A stretch of DNA of 64,000 nucleotides. Origin: Brienomyrus brachyistius (taxonomy: Eukaryota; Chordata; Actinopteri; Osteoglossiformes; Mormyridae). Below, one piece after another: positions 1 through 11,441 of the stretch (within the stretch, counting starts at the first letter, position 1; every line of letters begins with the position of its first letter). A program made the position numbers and the translations under genes. Below the pieces are notes generated by a model that searched no databases, was not told the origin of the DNA, and saw nothing but the letters and a program-made list of their open reading frames with translations. The DNA is taken from assembly GCF_023856365.1 (NCBI RefSeq), contig NC_064537.1:10789072-10853071 (forward strand), written 5' to 3'.

Positions 1-2171
1 GACTGGCACAGCCTGGGTATAGGACAGTCTGAACCATACATGCCAACTGCTCACCATCCTACACAGCGGGTGGGTGGTTTGTTGTGACAGAGCATAGTTT
101 GTTTATTATGATTCCTGGACAGATCTGTTGGATTTTCAGCATTCCTCTCAAGATTAGATTGGGGAGGGGAGGGAGATCCAAATCCCCACCCTATTTCCCC
201 ATATGCCTTTCACAGTGCCCGGGGGAGTTCTGCAATCACTTCAGATAGTCCATCACACTCATCAATGAATCAACTCAAGGTTCATTAAGCTGCAATATTA
301 GTTAATGACCCCAATTAAAAGGGGAAAAAAAATCAGGCCGTTTTAAGAAGGTTGTGTGCAGACAGCTCAGCAAGGCTGTGCTCTTCATCAGCACAAACCT
401 CATTAGACCAATTCACAATCAAACAGAAATTACCATGTTATTCCTAGTAGTTCAGGGAGGCATATTACACATAAGCGACCTTGTAAAATGTTTTGACAGA
501 AGCGTTCACCATTCTGATGCTGAGCGCCCTATTAAGCTTGTTACCCATAAAAGAAAAAAAAGTTTTGTTCCTCAAACTAACAGTGGATAAATCTAAAACC
601 AGACTACAGCTTGACAAAGTACAACATGTCGTGGTCGGGGTTTTACATATTTCTGGTCCATGCGGCGCCTGACACCTGTTCACACTTTGGAGAAGAATCT
701 CCACCAGTAATGTCCGCCCACAGCCGACATAACGGCTATAAATTAAGTACAATTTTCTTTCTAGTCAGTTACAGATCGTAACCTAAAACTACAATTCTGA
801 TTACGAGCGACGGCCTGAAGTGTTTCGGCGCTGTTATAATGTAACGGCTATCATGATCAAAATCAAACTGTGCAGCACTCAGCATGGCGCCAGCGGATGC
901 CCCTGATCTGACCACCGCTGAGCCCGCCAGGGACCCCCATAATCGCATTCCCAGTACCAAACGGTGGCCTTTTTCCACCAAGGAGGATAAAGGCTGTTGC
1001 ACCTCCTCTCAATGCCGCGTACGGTGCGGGGAGATGGAGGTGAAAATGGAAATTAACGTCTCAACTCAAAGGTCATCCGTACACACATTTTCAGCGCTGA
1101 AATAAATGTTACCGTTACTGGAAAGACGTCCTGTCGAATAATCCATGCGGCTCAATGTCCATTAGAGCAGCTAAAGCATAAGCTGCGACATCATTTAAAG
1201 CTATTCACACTTTTTACATTTTTAATAATACACCATGTGGTCATTCCTCATCCTCTTATTACCACTGGTGTGTCACATTCGCCCTCGAACCACGAGGCAT
1301 CGGATCTGGAGGGATGTGGGGATTGATCCGTCCTTCCTGGGTTTCAGGACCATCTGAACCAGCACAGGGTATTGCTTCTCATAAAGTGGGTCGGCGACCC
1401 AGACGCGAAGCCGGCGGTGCCGCTTTATGCAGCGGGCTTGATGCTGGACGGATTCGGTGCGCACCTCATGAAATTATACCCGCCCAGCCGATGCCGCTAT
1501 TAGGAAGCCCAAAGAGCCGCCGATCGCCATCTGCATTTCAGATAATTAGGAATAAAAGGACCGAACGGTCTTGTTCACTCTTCTACTCTAGAAAAAAAAT
1601 CGCATGCAAGTTAGGTATCTAATATTTAACGGCCTTCATCCTTAGGTCCACTCGGTCACGAATAGACCGTCGCGTTAGTTACAGACAAAGAGCAGGTCGG
1701 GTTTATAAGGGCGCATAAATAAGGTTAAATGTATCAGGAGCTTGTTGTTCCCGGGGGGAAGGATACGGCGGTAAGACTGAGCTAAGTTACGGAGTCACGA
1801 GTGAACTGGGGTATGTAGGAGGCTGGAGGTTTTGAGCAAATTCACGGGATGAGGGGGGGGGGGTTATCCCGAAACACGCCAGCCAGTCTGGGGCTCAAGA
1901 AATAAATGCCACAAACTAGAGCCTAATTTAATACATTTCAATTCCTGACGCTGAAAAGTTCTAAGAGGCTAAGTGAGCTAACGGCTGGATGACGTGCGGT
2001 TAGTCCTCCATCGCTGGACGGTCAGTTCAAATAATCCGTCTCCAAGACGAGCATTCCGCTAAAAAAAAATCTTGTTAACAAACTCTGGCCGCTTACCTGG
2101 CGCAGTCGCTGAGGAAACCCAGTAAACTTCCGAAATTAACAAACCAATATGTCGGGATTGGCTTTTATTCC

Positions 2172-2217
2172 ACACAGCTCTTAGTATAAAAAATCTCGCT
2201 CCTGTTCCCCTCTCCAG
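2172..2217 (+). repeat. Copy 1 of a ~47-bp dispersed duplicate
   Basis: This 46-bp segment recurs at 5512-5561 with three substitutions and four extra A residues in an internal A-run. It holds a TATAAA core followed by a pyrimidine-rich tail ending in CCAG or ACAG. The flanks of the two copies are unrelated. No family was recognised. Confidence 0.7.
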
Positions 2218-2941
2218 CCTTTTTCCCCTTTGCACCAAAGATAACTCCGTCTCAACCGAACAGAGTGTGCGCCGCTTGTTCCCGCCTCTCTATCGGCCCC
2301 CAAGGTACACGCCCACTCAGTAAATCTAATACCTGATTGGTAGTCTTACTTATCAGTCACGACCACAGCCCACATCTATTGGCGGAAAGAACAATCCCCT
2401 CGGAAAACCAGACTGCGATTATCGGCGGCTCGTTCTCCCGTTGTGTTCCACCTGCCGTTTGCCTGCGGAAAAAAGGACGACAGCCACTGGTCAGCGACGT
2501 GTCCATCACATTTACGGCACACGTTACCTTGTTCCAACGCAGTTCGTTACGCCAGACTGATAATTGTATGAGAACATGTGCAAAGGCCGCGTAGTGCGGG
2601 AGGAGTTTGCAAACAGATTCCTGAAATCCGTTAGGTATTCACCGGCAAGGTTAAATTTCCGAAGTGTGCACTCGTAAAGGTCAGAGTATTGTATTCAGTT
2701 AAAAAGCAATTATCGTATTGCAGTGCTTAAGACTTTTAAGTACATGTTTGTCGTATTGCTGTCTTCCCTTTTGTCCGTTTTCACCCGATGACATAATTAA
2801 TTTAGGTCCTCATTGCTGTATGTACAGCGCCCTCTACAGGGAAGGTGCGGGAAGGCACCGTCCTCACTCAGTGCAGCGCTGCACCGTTATTTTCCTGGAA
2901 TCCAACTTCCGTTAGTCGTTATGGTCTCTATTACGCTAAGA

Positions 2942-2991
2942 TTAGATAAGCATAATGCTCTATATCGTAAGCACATGTTATGCTTATCTAA
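2942..2991. other. Perfect 13-bp inverted repeat, hairpin
   Basis: TTAGATAAGCATA at 2942-2954 is matched exactly in inverse by TATGCTTATCTAA at 2979-2991. One more A-T pair and two G-U wobbles extend the stem inward to about 16 bp with an 18-base loop. It could be a small MITE relic, a cruciform or a short transcribed hairpin; the sequence does not decide. Confidence 0.6.
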
Positions 2992-3894
2992 AGTTATGTT
3001 TAACAGTTGACTGCAATGTTTGAATGGACTTTAACAACTTTCGATTCATTTAAATAGCGGAAGACTACCAAACCTTCAGCAGGGAGAAGATAGAACATTT
3101 TTCCGTCCACAGAGGGCAGTATAGCATCATTTAAAGTAGCCATGTTAATTCCTAAGTAAAGGAAGATTTTTTTTTAGATCTGCTTTTTATGAAGATGAAT
3201 ATGAGTGTAAACATATTGTTCTAACGATTGGAATCTGAAAATTTACCTCTAAATTTGTGAGTGCTCTTGATTCTTGTATGCCGTAAATACAACATAGTTC
3301 GAAAAAAACATTTTTTTTGTAACATTAATAAATTATTCTTTTGTTGCTCATTTGTAAATCTTATTTTGAGTTATGATTTGATTAATGATGTATTACCACA
3401 TTCGTTTAATTGATTCATTTTGATTTGACCAAATACCCATATGACTTAGGTGTGTCAAATTTGCAAAAATATGCTCAAGGATTATATAGCGGTAGTGCTA
3501 TTAAAGAACATCTACCACACGTTTGGTTTATGGTGGGCTAACGGATTTTACAGAAATATTATCTTGTGATCGGATTTATAAAAATCAATATTTTACAATT
3601 ATGATATAAACATTTTTCTTTCTCATTGAAAGGATCCAAGAAAAATGGTATCATAGCAACCACAAGAAGCCAAGCTGAACTTAATATATCTAGTTAAATA
3701 CAGTATAAATAAACAGAAACATCTTTTTTATTTCGATAAATGAAACATTCTATATCTGTAACAAAAATCTTGTCCAAGATACATTTTACAAATGCCAATT
3801 TATCCATTTTCAAGCCACTCATTCAGAATCATACAAGGCAGGGGTGTAGCACCAGTCCAGCTGCATGTCTTTGGACTGTAAGAGGAATCTAGCA

Positions 3895-4065
3895 CAGTAT
3901 TCCCTAACCCCGTCCTCGGGGACCTACACATCCACGTTATTGCTCCTCTCCAGCTCCCTGCCAGGCAGTCCACATTTTTGCTCCCTTCCAGCTCTACTGG
4001 GAACCAGGATGGAGCAAAACCATGGATTGTCTGTGGGTCCCCAAGGGCCAGATCGGGAAAAACTG
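3895..4065. mobile_element. hAT-type MITE, copy A (diverged)
   Basis: The left end reads CAGTATTCCCTAACCCC and the right end is an imperfect inverse, GGGAAAAACTG. The interior carries the family hallmark: TCCACATTTTTGCTCCC in both orientations around a short centre. It is the most diverged of five related copies in the window, and its flanks match at only about 5 of 8 bases. A short SINE-like scrap lies just before it. Confidence 0.75.
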
Positions 4066-4262
4066 ATGTAGAGGAAACCCATCCAACACGAGAAGACCAC
4101 GCAAGATCCACACACAGATGAATTTTGAAGCCCCCAGCCCTGGATACTTGAGCCAGCAGTGCTGCCTATGGTACCACCTACCTTCATAATTCATTAAAAC
4201 AGATATAGTGGACAACAGCATACGAGGTATTAATTATGCAGTCATTACCACTAAACCTGTTT

Positions 4263-4286
4263 CACACACACACACACACACACACA
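4263..4286. repeat. (CA)n microsatellite
   Basis: Twelve or so CA dinucleotides are visible directly. Confidence 0.95.
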
Positions 4287-4653
4287 TATGTCTAATACAA
4301 AATTGTGGTACACTGTGAGATCCCATTTTCTGTTCCATAGAAATTTACCGTCATTTCTACTGCAGAATTGCTTTTTTATTTGCCTGTAGTGAAAAGTCAG
4401 ATATTTCTGTTATTGTGTGTGTGACATGGCATGAGCACGTTCAGTCATAGTAATTCCTCACATCTTGCTGAAAAAACATCTGATATAGTGACACTTGAAC
4501 CTTGATGAAGATTTGGCAATTGCTGTTCAGTGCCAATAGCTCCGATTATGGCAAGGCTATCGGTTGCTGTATTCTTTTTCCAGCACAATGCTCCCACCCC
4601 CCCACCCCCAAAAAAAGTGGAAAAACATACACTGTGCAGCTATTTCTCTACAC

Positions 4654-4834
4654 CAGTGTTTCCCAATTCACTCTGGGACCCATAGCCGGTCCACATTTTT
4701 GCTCCCTCCAAGCTCCCTGCCAAACAGTCCACATTTTTGCTCCCTCCCAGCTCCCTGCCAAACAGTCCATATTTCTGCTCCCTCCCAGCTCCAAACATGG
4801 ACTGTCTTCCCACAGACCAGAATGGGAAACACTG
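4654..4834. mobile_element. hAT-type MITE, copy B, perfect 8-bp TSD
   Basis: The element starts CAGTGTTTCCCAATTC and ends with the inverse GGGAAACACTG. It is flanked on both sides by CTCTACAC (4646-4653 and 4835-4842), an exact 8-bp target-site duplication typical of hAT transposons. The interior contains tandemly repeated copies of a roughly 50-bp block with AACAGTCCACATTTTTGCTC, so this copy is longer than its relatives. It is non-autonomous: no transposase is encoded. Confidence 0.88.
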
Positions 4835-4842
4835 CTCTACAC

Positions 4843-6260
4843 CAAATACAGGGAAGGGGCAGCAGTTTCTTGTTCCAGTATACATGACAGAAGGGGTTAA
4901 AGGTAGCTTATTTCTGTGGAATGTTCTCTGAACCCACCTCCCCTTCCTCTCTCTCGCTCGCTCTATAAGCTGAGGAATGACGCAGATGAGCGGATGACTC
5001 ATCAGGTATCGGAGGACAAGACATTTTCACTGCATCGGGCATTGTGAATGCTCTGACGTCACTGACTCTAATGGAGTGTGGCATTATTACGCCAGTGCTG
5101 TGGGGCTTTGTGAAAATACAAGGCCGCTCGTTCTCACCCACCCTCTTTCCCATGTTAATCTGTTACTTAAGTCCCATCAGCCACTGCTCCTTAAATCAGT
5201 ATTATAACATCTGTGACTGGGATATAGCAGGAGGTTTTTCACCAAGAAGAGATTGGTTTGTGTTCTACAAGTGCTCTCAAAGGCGTTAGTATGGAAGATG
5301 GATGTATGGATTTTTTTTTTTTCAGTGCGAACAACCAAACTGATCGCCTGCAACAGAATAAATGTTGTAACAGATCTTATGATGCAGGACAGACTCCGTT
5401 ACAAAGTCAGGTCATGCTGTATTCCAGAGTTTTCCAAAGAAGTGGTATGGCCAGACAGAAAAGAGTCAGATTTTCAAATGAATTTCCATCGTAGAGAAAC
5501 TGGAATTTTGTACACAGCTCTTGGTATAAAAAAAAAATCTCGCTCCCGTTCCCCTCTACAGTATGGTGCAGCTGTCTTACAAGCAAGTCAATTCACAGCA
5601 AGTGTGTTTAATTAGTGCAGTCCTTCATGGCTTGGTCAGCGTGAGTCACTGGTATATTGGGGAACGATAATCCCTGTTTTGCCATGCACTTCCTTACCTA
5701 ATGTTTTAACATCAGCCAAAGGGGCGATTTTCACTGAGCACCTTCAGTTGAAAAGATGAGACAAAGGCTTTTATATTCCATCACATCTTGTTACATCTTG
5801 TTTGAGATCAAAGTAGCAGGTTGGTAATTTATTGCTTTAAATTTTCTCTTTTCAGGAAAATTATACTCACTATATTATTTACTTCATATTTCCATGGTAT
5901 TCAAATTTATATGGTATTTTTTTTCTCCTTGCGTTAAAAGAAAGCTAGGAAATTAAATATCAAATCCAAAATGTTTTCATATAGCCAATCAAAAACAAAG
6001 GTCATTCTGGTTAATCTGACCTCTTTAGTAAATTAGACACAGGTTCTGTTCTCATGTGAAATTCATTGTGCAGTAGGTTGATGAGATAGACTTGGGATTT
6101 GACTTTTAGCAATGTGTCCCCCCCCACATAACAGTTTGAACTGAACGTCGTGAGAAAACAGTGCCCCCTGGCTGCTGGGAGGCCTCCAGAGTGAGAGCCA
6201 GTACACATTTCAATCAGACAGGACGTCTGGCACCTGCAAGAGTTGCATTTCGGTCATTTG
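4843..6260. other. Intergenic, no gene recognised
   Basis: Open frames are short and unlike known proteins. The stretch holds copy 2 of the dispersed duplicate at 5512-5561 and a T-run near 5311-5322. Nothing else was identified. Confidence 0.4.
5512..5561 (+). repeat. Copy 2 of a ~47-bp dispersed duplicate
   Basis: This segment matches 2172-2217 closely, including the TATAAA core and the pyrimidine-rich end, with a longer A-run. See the entry at 2172. Confidence 0.7.
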
Positions 6261-6264
6261 TCAC

Positions 6265-7200
6265 ATCCTGTTACACCTTAGCCTTCGAAACAGTGAACCA
6301 CCCCATCCAGCCGTCCAACCTGCAGAGAATAATCTGAGATGGCTTGACTCACTTCTATCAGGTATATCTTTCCAAATGCTTGGGTGTCCAAGTCATTTCA
6401 GGTAACTTTTGGTGTATCCCAAGGTTCAGTCACAGGCCCCTCCCTTTTTTCCCCAGTCCACTTCCTATCTAGGCTGTTGCATCAGGTCATACAGCTTCTC
6501 CATCCACTATTACACAGATTCACCTGACCATCCCTCCACAGTCTTGCCTTAGATTTCTGTCTGTCTTGCTGGCCTCACTGCCCGGATAAGCTTGAACCTC
6601 TCATAGGCCAAGCTACTTGCTTCTTGATTCTCCCAATCCTACCATTCGTCATAAAATCACTACACGGTGTGGAGCGTCGATGTCGTCTTCTCGAGGTCAT
6701 ACAGTATGAGCAGCTGATCGTCACTGACCGTATTGTAGCTCTCTCCCTATCTGGTAGATTTACTTTGTATAACATCCAGAAGATGATATTTATCAGAATT
6801 TACATTTCAACTTCTAGTCCAGACACTTGTCATATCATGACCATATTACAATTTATACTAAGGCTTTGCTGACAGGGAAGTCTGCTTGTGCTACAAAACC
6901 ACTGGAGATGTTTAAAAATGTAGCCTCACATCTGGAATTTAATGGACTGAAATGGACCTTCCCTTTCAGAACCTTCAGAGGAGCAGCACCTACCAACACG
7001 CTGTCACTCATCAGGCCTTACACTCTTCGCTCAGCAAACCAATGCTGCCTGATGAACTCTAGGCATTTCTCATGTGTTTTCCTCAAAGGTGGAGTGAACG
7101 ATCCGTCTATATTTGATCGGCAGAGTATTTTTCAGTATTTTAGAAAAGTCTTAACATCTGTCTTTTCTGGGAACACGTCAACTGACTCATCTGACTACAT
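6265..7200 (+). pseudogene. Decayed L2-type LINE reverse transcriptase
   Basis: Broken frames on the plus strand resemble the C-terminal half of an L2/CR1-type LINE ORF2. Around 6285-6470 the DNA can be read as an FDTVNH-type reverse-transcriptase motif followed by a degraded GVPQGSVLGP-type block. Around 6985-7185 one frame reads APTNTLSLIRPYTLRSANQC, then a decayed W-N-x-LP block, then IFQYFRKVLTSVFS, matching the conserved LINE tail in which R-x-LRSA precedes F-R-x-x-LKTxLF. Many stops and frameshifts separate the blocks, so it is a dead copy. A small inverted-repeat element interrupts its 3' end. Assignment to L2 rather than another CR1-group clade is from memory of the motif order. Confidence 0.7.
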
Positions 7201-7206
7201 TCTCAG

Positions 7207-7372
7207 AAAAAAGGGTAAAGAATTCTACCCTTGCTTGTCACTGGGGCTGCACCCTCAAGGGTCTGTCAACTGTACCCATAGCTGTAGGTACCTTTTAGGG
7301 TACAGAAGTGGACAATGTACAAGGGCACAGCCCCACTAACAAGCAAAGGTACACATTTTTACTTTTTATTCT
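7207..7372. mobile_element. Small inverted-repeat element (MITE) in the L2 remnant
   Basis: The left arm contains TACCCTTGCTTGTCACTGGG and the right arm its inverse around CCCCACTAACAAGCAAAGGTA. The arms flank about 70 bp containing TAGGGTACAGAAGTGG. No protein is encoded. The ends and superfamily are not certain. Confidence 0.7.
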
Positions 7373-7469
7373 GAAAGTGTGCCGACCTAATCTTTACCTT
7401 CACTGACTATCACTTAGGTATAATCTTTTTGCTACACTGGATGCTCTCATATCTGGCACTTGTCTAGTA

Positions 7470-7690
7470 GGAAGCCAGTCCATCCATCCATCCATCGCAG
7501 GGCACAGTCACACACCATTCACTCACACATGCACACCTACGGGCAATTTAGCAACTCCAATTAGCCTCAGCATGTTTTTGGACTGTAGGGGGAAACCGGA
7601 GTACCTGGAGGAAACCCCACGACAACATGGGGAGAACATGCAAACTCCACACACATGTGACCCAGGCGGAGAGTTGACCCCAGGAATATA
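7470..7690 (-). mobile_element. tRNA-derived SINE, minus strand, truncated
   Basis: Read on the minus strand, this matches the body of the full-length SINE at 18452-18792: the GTGGAGTTTGCATGTTCTCC block, the GGGGTTTCCTCC block, the TGCTGAGGCTAATTGGAGTT block, and the ATGGATGG tail (here CCATCCATCCATCC at its left end). The tRNA-like head with box A is missing or degraded at the right end. Confidence 0.85.
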
Positions 7691-7757
7691 TTACCTGACT
7701 AAAAAAATCAATGTAAATGTCTCTCTGGTATCAACTCTACTGCATAGTGGTCTATAC

Positions 7758-7893
7758 CAGTGTTTCCCAATCCGGTCCTTGGGGACCCACAGACAGTCCA
7801 TGTTTTTAGATGTGGACTGTCTGACAGGGAGCTCGGAGGGAGCAAAAATGTGGACCGGCTCTGGGTCTCCAAGGACCGGATTAGGAAACACTG
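7758..7893. mobile_element. hAT-type MITE, copy C
   Basis: It begins CAGTGTTTCCCAATCCGG and ends CCGGATTAGGAAACACTG. Flanks GTCTATAC (7750-7757) and GTGTATAC (7894-7901) are an 8-bp target-site duplication matching at 7 of 8. The arms pair almost throughout, so the transcript would fold into one long hairpin. Confidence 0.88.
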
Positions 7894-7901
7894 GTGTATA
7901 C

Positions 7902-10265
7902 CCCTTCCTGTGCAGATCCCATCAGAGACACCATCAAAGTACAGCCCACATTTCAGCACAGAGTGACAATAAGGGGGTCATGGCATTCCTTTTAATATTT
8001 TCTCCACTTTCAACGCTGGCTCCAGATTGACTTAAATAGGCTATGAAGTGCAATACGAAAGAATCTGCTAATGGTTTTGTAGTTTAGAAGCTAAAAGTCA
8101 TGAACAGAAGAATCAGCCTTATATCCTTATAGACAGATAAACCAATTGGCTCTGCAAAACTCCTATGGTTTGCAAATAAAAATAGATGTTTTTTTTGCTG
8201 CTAAAGTACCCCACTGGGACATGTACTATCAACTCTGGTATTCCATTATCACAGAGGTGCTTTTTCCCCCTTGATTACAGCTCTGTTCCTGTCCTTCGTT
8301 CTCTGTTGTTCTCAGACAGGTGACTCACCGCAGAGATTTGTCCCGGCTGCCTTTCCATCAGCAGCCCAGGAGACGTGCCTTTGGTTTTCTCCCCTCCACT
8401 GCTGGCACGTTCCAGTCCTATCGCCCCTAACGAGGGGCGAGAGCACGTCACGCTCGCCTGCTCTCACTGCTGGAGAAGCAGGAGCAAAGAACTCATCTCA
8501 GAGAATGTAGCTTAATTTGAAGAACCGGTCGCCACCAGGGCCAGCCTGAGCTCACGCCTGCTTGTAGATGACTCAGACCATTTATGTGACGGACACATCC
8601 CTGTCTTATTATAATCCGAGGTACAGATGCAGCAAAGTTTTTCACGTTGTGGTGAACTTCATTCAAGCTTGTGTGTCACCCTCCACGACCGCAGAACCCG
8701 GGCGATCATCTGAGCTTCCTGACCAGATGCCTTTAAGAAGCAGAGTCACATCTCAGAAACTGCTGATAGCCACAATGAAGCCTCGTGCTGAAAAATCTTG
8801 TATTTTTCTTGACAGCAAATGGCAGATTTAATATTTCAAACAATGGTAAGGACATTGGCAGATACCGCAGAGACCATTTCCGGCTGATTATTTTTATTTT
8901 GACAGAATTTGGCATCTTCTTTGTCTCTTTAAGATCCTTTTTATTTGAGGTATTTACGAGACAGAACACACAGATCAACTCTACAAGTAAACAACTATCA
9001 TAGTTAAAAAGATGGTGCTGAGTTACATGTTTTGAAGGCTAATAAAGGACGGAAGAGTCACAGAAAAAGTCACAAGTGTGTTGCAGTCTTTGGTAACAAG
9101 GTAGAAAATCGAAGTGCTGAGAACAGACACTGCAATTACCCCGCATGTGTCCCTGATGTGTGATAATTACGCCATGCACCTCCAGGAGGGTCTAATTGCT
9201 GCCACATCACCGGCACTGCAAAGTTCAAATTAAGCTCAAATGCCTGGCATGGCTCACCAGCCTCCTGTTTCATTTCCCCACGAACGCACATCTTATGAGA
9301 TTAATTTGGAGGACTTTTTCCACAAGAATCCCCCATTAAAATAATTTTATCAAATAGAAAGTATGTCTCAGCCAGCAACATAGTACTATTACAATGTATC
9401 AATGCAACAGTTAGTAATTTGGCAAAAACTTCACAAATGACATGACGTGAGGTGACATGAGCAGACGTTCTACAGCCGTTTCACTATGTAAACTCTTACC
9501 CACATCATCGTCGGCCAGCTAAGGCTTCATTTGGAAGGTATGTGGTTCCCTCGGGGTGCAGGTAGAGGGCGATGTAGAGGCTGGTGAGATGGACTTGTAA
9601 CCATAATGGCGCCAGTTCCTGGTCCAAGTTCCAGGTCCTTTTGTAAGTTACCTTGCAAAAAAAATGTCCCCCTCTGAATTTTACTTATGCCATTTCAGTA
9701 ATAAGCATCTTGATTCCTGCTAAAGAAAATCTTCATAGCGAGATGCTACCACTGCCAAGTAGGCAGCTGCGCCGACTCTGCGAGGAACCTGCAGTAAAGA
9801 TAAAACTTTGACATGACACTAGAATTTTTCATTTATAGATTCTGTAATCCACAGCAACCTTTATTTGATTGTATTTTTGCAGGTTAAGTCAGGCATTTTA
9901 GGTTGATCTTTAGGAGGCTAATCACTGGCTGCGCCTGCTGCCATCTTGCCCGGGGTTGGTGCCGGTCGCCCGCACATAAACTCTCGGACTGTGATTGGTG
10001 GTCTATCACTCATTTGCATGTCATATCAATGATATCATACTACCCAGTGGGTCAACGAACCTTGCTGAAGGCACCTTGATTCTGACTTGTGAGTTGGATA
10101 GGCTAGCTACTTATAACTGATGGCTATCACACGAAGACAGTGCTTTTGATATTGAAGGAATTATATGTATATATAAATAATGTATATGTGTATATATAAA
10201 TAAAATTCTGACGGTGTGAGACGGGAATCCCATATGCAGAGAAATATTGGGAGAAAACAAATTAA
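7902..10265. other. Intergenic, no gene recognised
   Basis: I found no exon-like segment with family similarity on either strand. An octamer ATTTGCAT lies near 10013 and AT-rich simple sequence near 10160-10205. Confidence 0.4.
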
Positions 10266-10272
10266 GTGAATG

Positions 10273-10286
10273 TCGTATATTTGACA
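10273..10286 (+). repeat. Left target-site duplication of the Rex3 copy
   Basis: TCGTATATTTGACA here recurs as TCGTATATTTGGACA at 11224-11238, directly after the GATG tail. The pair frames the retrotransposon and fixes its 5' truncation point. Confidence 0.85.
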
Positions 10287-11207
10287 GCCCGTCAGGACTG
10301 CCCTTTGTCACCGATTCTGTTCATAGTTTTTATGGACAGAATTTCTAGGCGCAGCCAGGGCGTTGAGGGCGTCCGGTTCGGTCACCTCAGGATTAGGTCT
10401 CTGCTCTTTGCGGATGATGTGGTTCTGTTGGCCTCATCGAGCCGTGACCTTCAGCTCTCACTGGAGCAGTTCGCAGCCGAGTGCGAAGCGGCTGGGATGA
10501 GAATCAGCACCTCCAAATCCGAGACCATGGTTCTCAGCCAGAAAAGGGTAGAGTGCTCTCTCCGGGTTGGGGATGGGGTCCTCCCCCAAGTGGAGGAGTT
10601 TAAGTATCTCGGGATCTTGTTCACGTGTGGGGGAACGATGGAGCGGGAGATCGACAGGCGGATCGGTGTGGCGTCAGCAGTCATGCGGGCGCTGCATCGG
10701 TCTGTCATGGTGAAGAGAGAGCTGAGCCAAAAGGCGAAGCTCTCGATTTACCAGTCGATCTACGTTCCTACCCTCACCTATGGTCATGAGCTTTGGGTAG
10801 TGACCGAAAGAACGAGATCGCGGGTACAAGCGGCCGAAATGAGTTTCCTCCGCAGGGTGGCTGGGCTCTCCCTTAGAGATAGGGTGAGGAGCTCAGTCAT
10901 TCGGGAGGGACTCAGAGTAGAGCCGCTGCTCCTCCGCATCGAGAGGAGCCAGATGAGGTGGCTCGGGCATCTGATCAGGATGCCTCCGGGACGCCTCCCT
11001 GGGGAGGTATTCCGGGCATGTCCCACTGGGAGGAGGCCCCGGGGAAGACCCAGGACACGCTGGAGAGACTATGTCTCTCGGCTGGCCTGGGAACGCCTCG
11101 GGGTCCCCCCAGAGGAGCTAGACGAAGTGGCCGGGGAGAGGGAAGTCTGGGTCTCCCTGCTGAGGCTGCTGCCCCCGCGACCCGACTCCGGATTAAGCGG
11201 GAGATGA
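10287..11207 (+). pseudogene. Rex3 reverse transcriptase, C-terminal fragment
   Basis: A roughly 306-residue open frame covers the palm region from the PLSPILF block, the catalytic FADD motif (about 10400-10420), the EFKYLG block, and the post-RT region with LSIYQSIYVPTLTYGHELWV, RRVAG and GHLIRMPPGR, ending LPPRP before the stop. These are hallmark segments of fish Rex3 and related RTE reverse transcriptases. The N-terminal endonuclease and first half of the RT are absent because of 5' truncation, so it cannot make a working enzyme. A GTG at 10266 lies in host flanking DNA and is not a real start. Confidence 0.85.
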
Positions 11208-11223
11208 TGGATGGATGGATGGA
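10287..11223 (+). mobile_element. Rex3 (RTE-clade) non-LTR retrotransposon, 5'-truncated
   Basis: About 0.94 kb of the 3' end of a teleost Rex3 element. The sequence starts in the block encoding QDCPLSPILF, continues through the reverse-transcriptase catalytic motif FADD and ends in a (GATG)n tail at about 11205-11223, the usual Rex3 terminus. Flanking direct repeats (10273-10286 and 11224-11238) mark a target-primed insertion with 5' truncation. The open frame is still intact, which points to a recent insertion or good conservation. Confidence 0.88.
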
Positions 11224-11301
11224 TCGTATATTTGGACAATAGGGGGAAAGGATGCAGAAGAAAGTCATACAAACAAAAACAAACTCAAACATACCCTAAT
11301 G

Positions 11302-11433
11302 CAATGTTTCCCAACCCAGTCCTCGGGGAACTCCGGACAGTCCACGTTTTTGCTCCCTCCCAGCTCCCAGCCAATCAGTAACGGGCGATTACCCGGTACA
11401 GGCTCGCTGTCGAGGCTGGGTTGGAAAACACTG
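11302..11433. mobile_element. hAT-type MITE, copy D
   Basis: It begins CAATGTTTCCCAACCCAG and ends GGGTTGGAAAACACTG. The flanks CCCTAATG (11294-11301) and CCCTAGTG (11434-11441) match at 7 of 8, a hAT-type target-site duplication. It lies about 80 bp beyond the Rex3 insertion. Confidence 0.87.
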
Positions 11434-11441
11434 CCCTAGTG

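Larger units (their letters stand above)
1..3860. other. Intergenic region, no gene recognised
   Basis: No open frame here resembles a known protein family and none has convincing splice context. From about 640 to 2620 the DNA is richer in CpG than the AT-rich stretch after 3000. A TATA-like TATAAAA lies at 2185-2191 and an inverted CCAAT (GATTGG) at 2335-2340, which could be promoter remnants, but no coding exon follows. A G-run lies near 1852-1863. Confidence 0.5.

Noticed and set aside
1314..1622. 102-codon plus-strand frame in the GC-richer left region
   Set aside because: No homology, atypical composition and no flanking splice signals.
10451..11292. Minus-strand frames inside the Rex3 copy
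   Set aside because: Shadows of the reverse-transcriptase frame on the plus strand.
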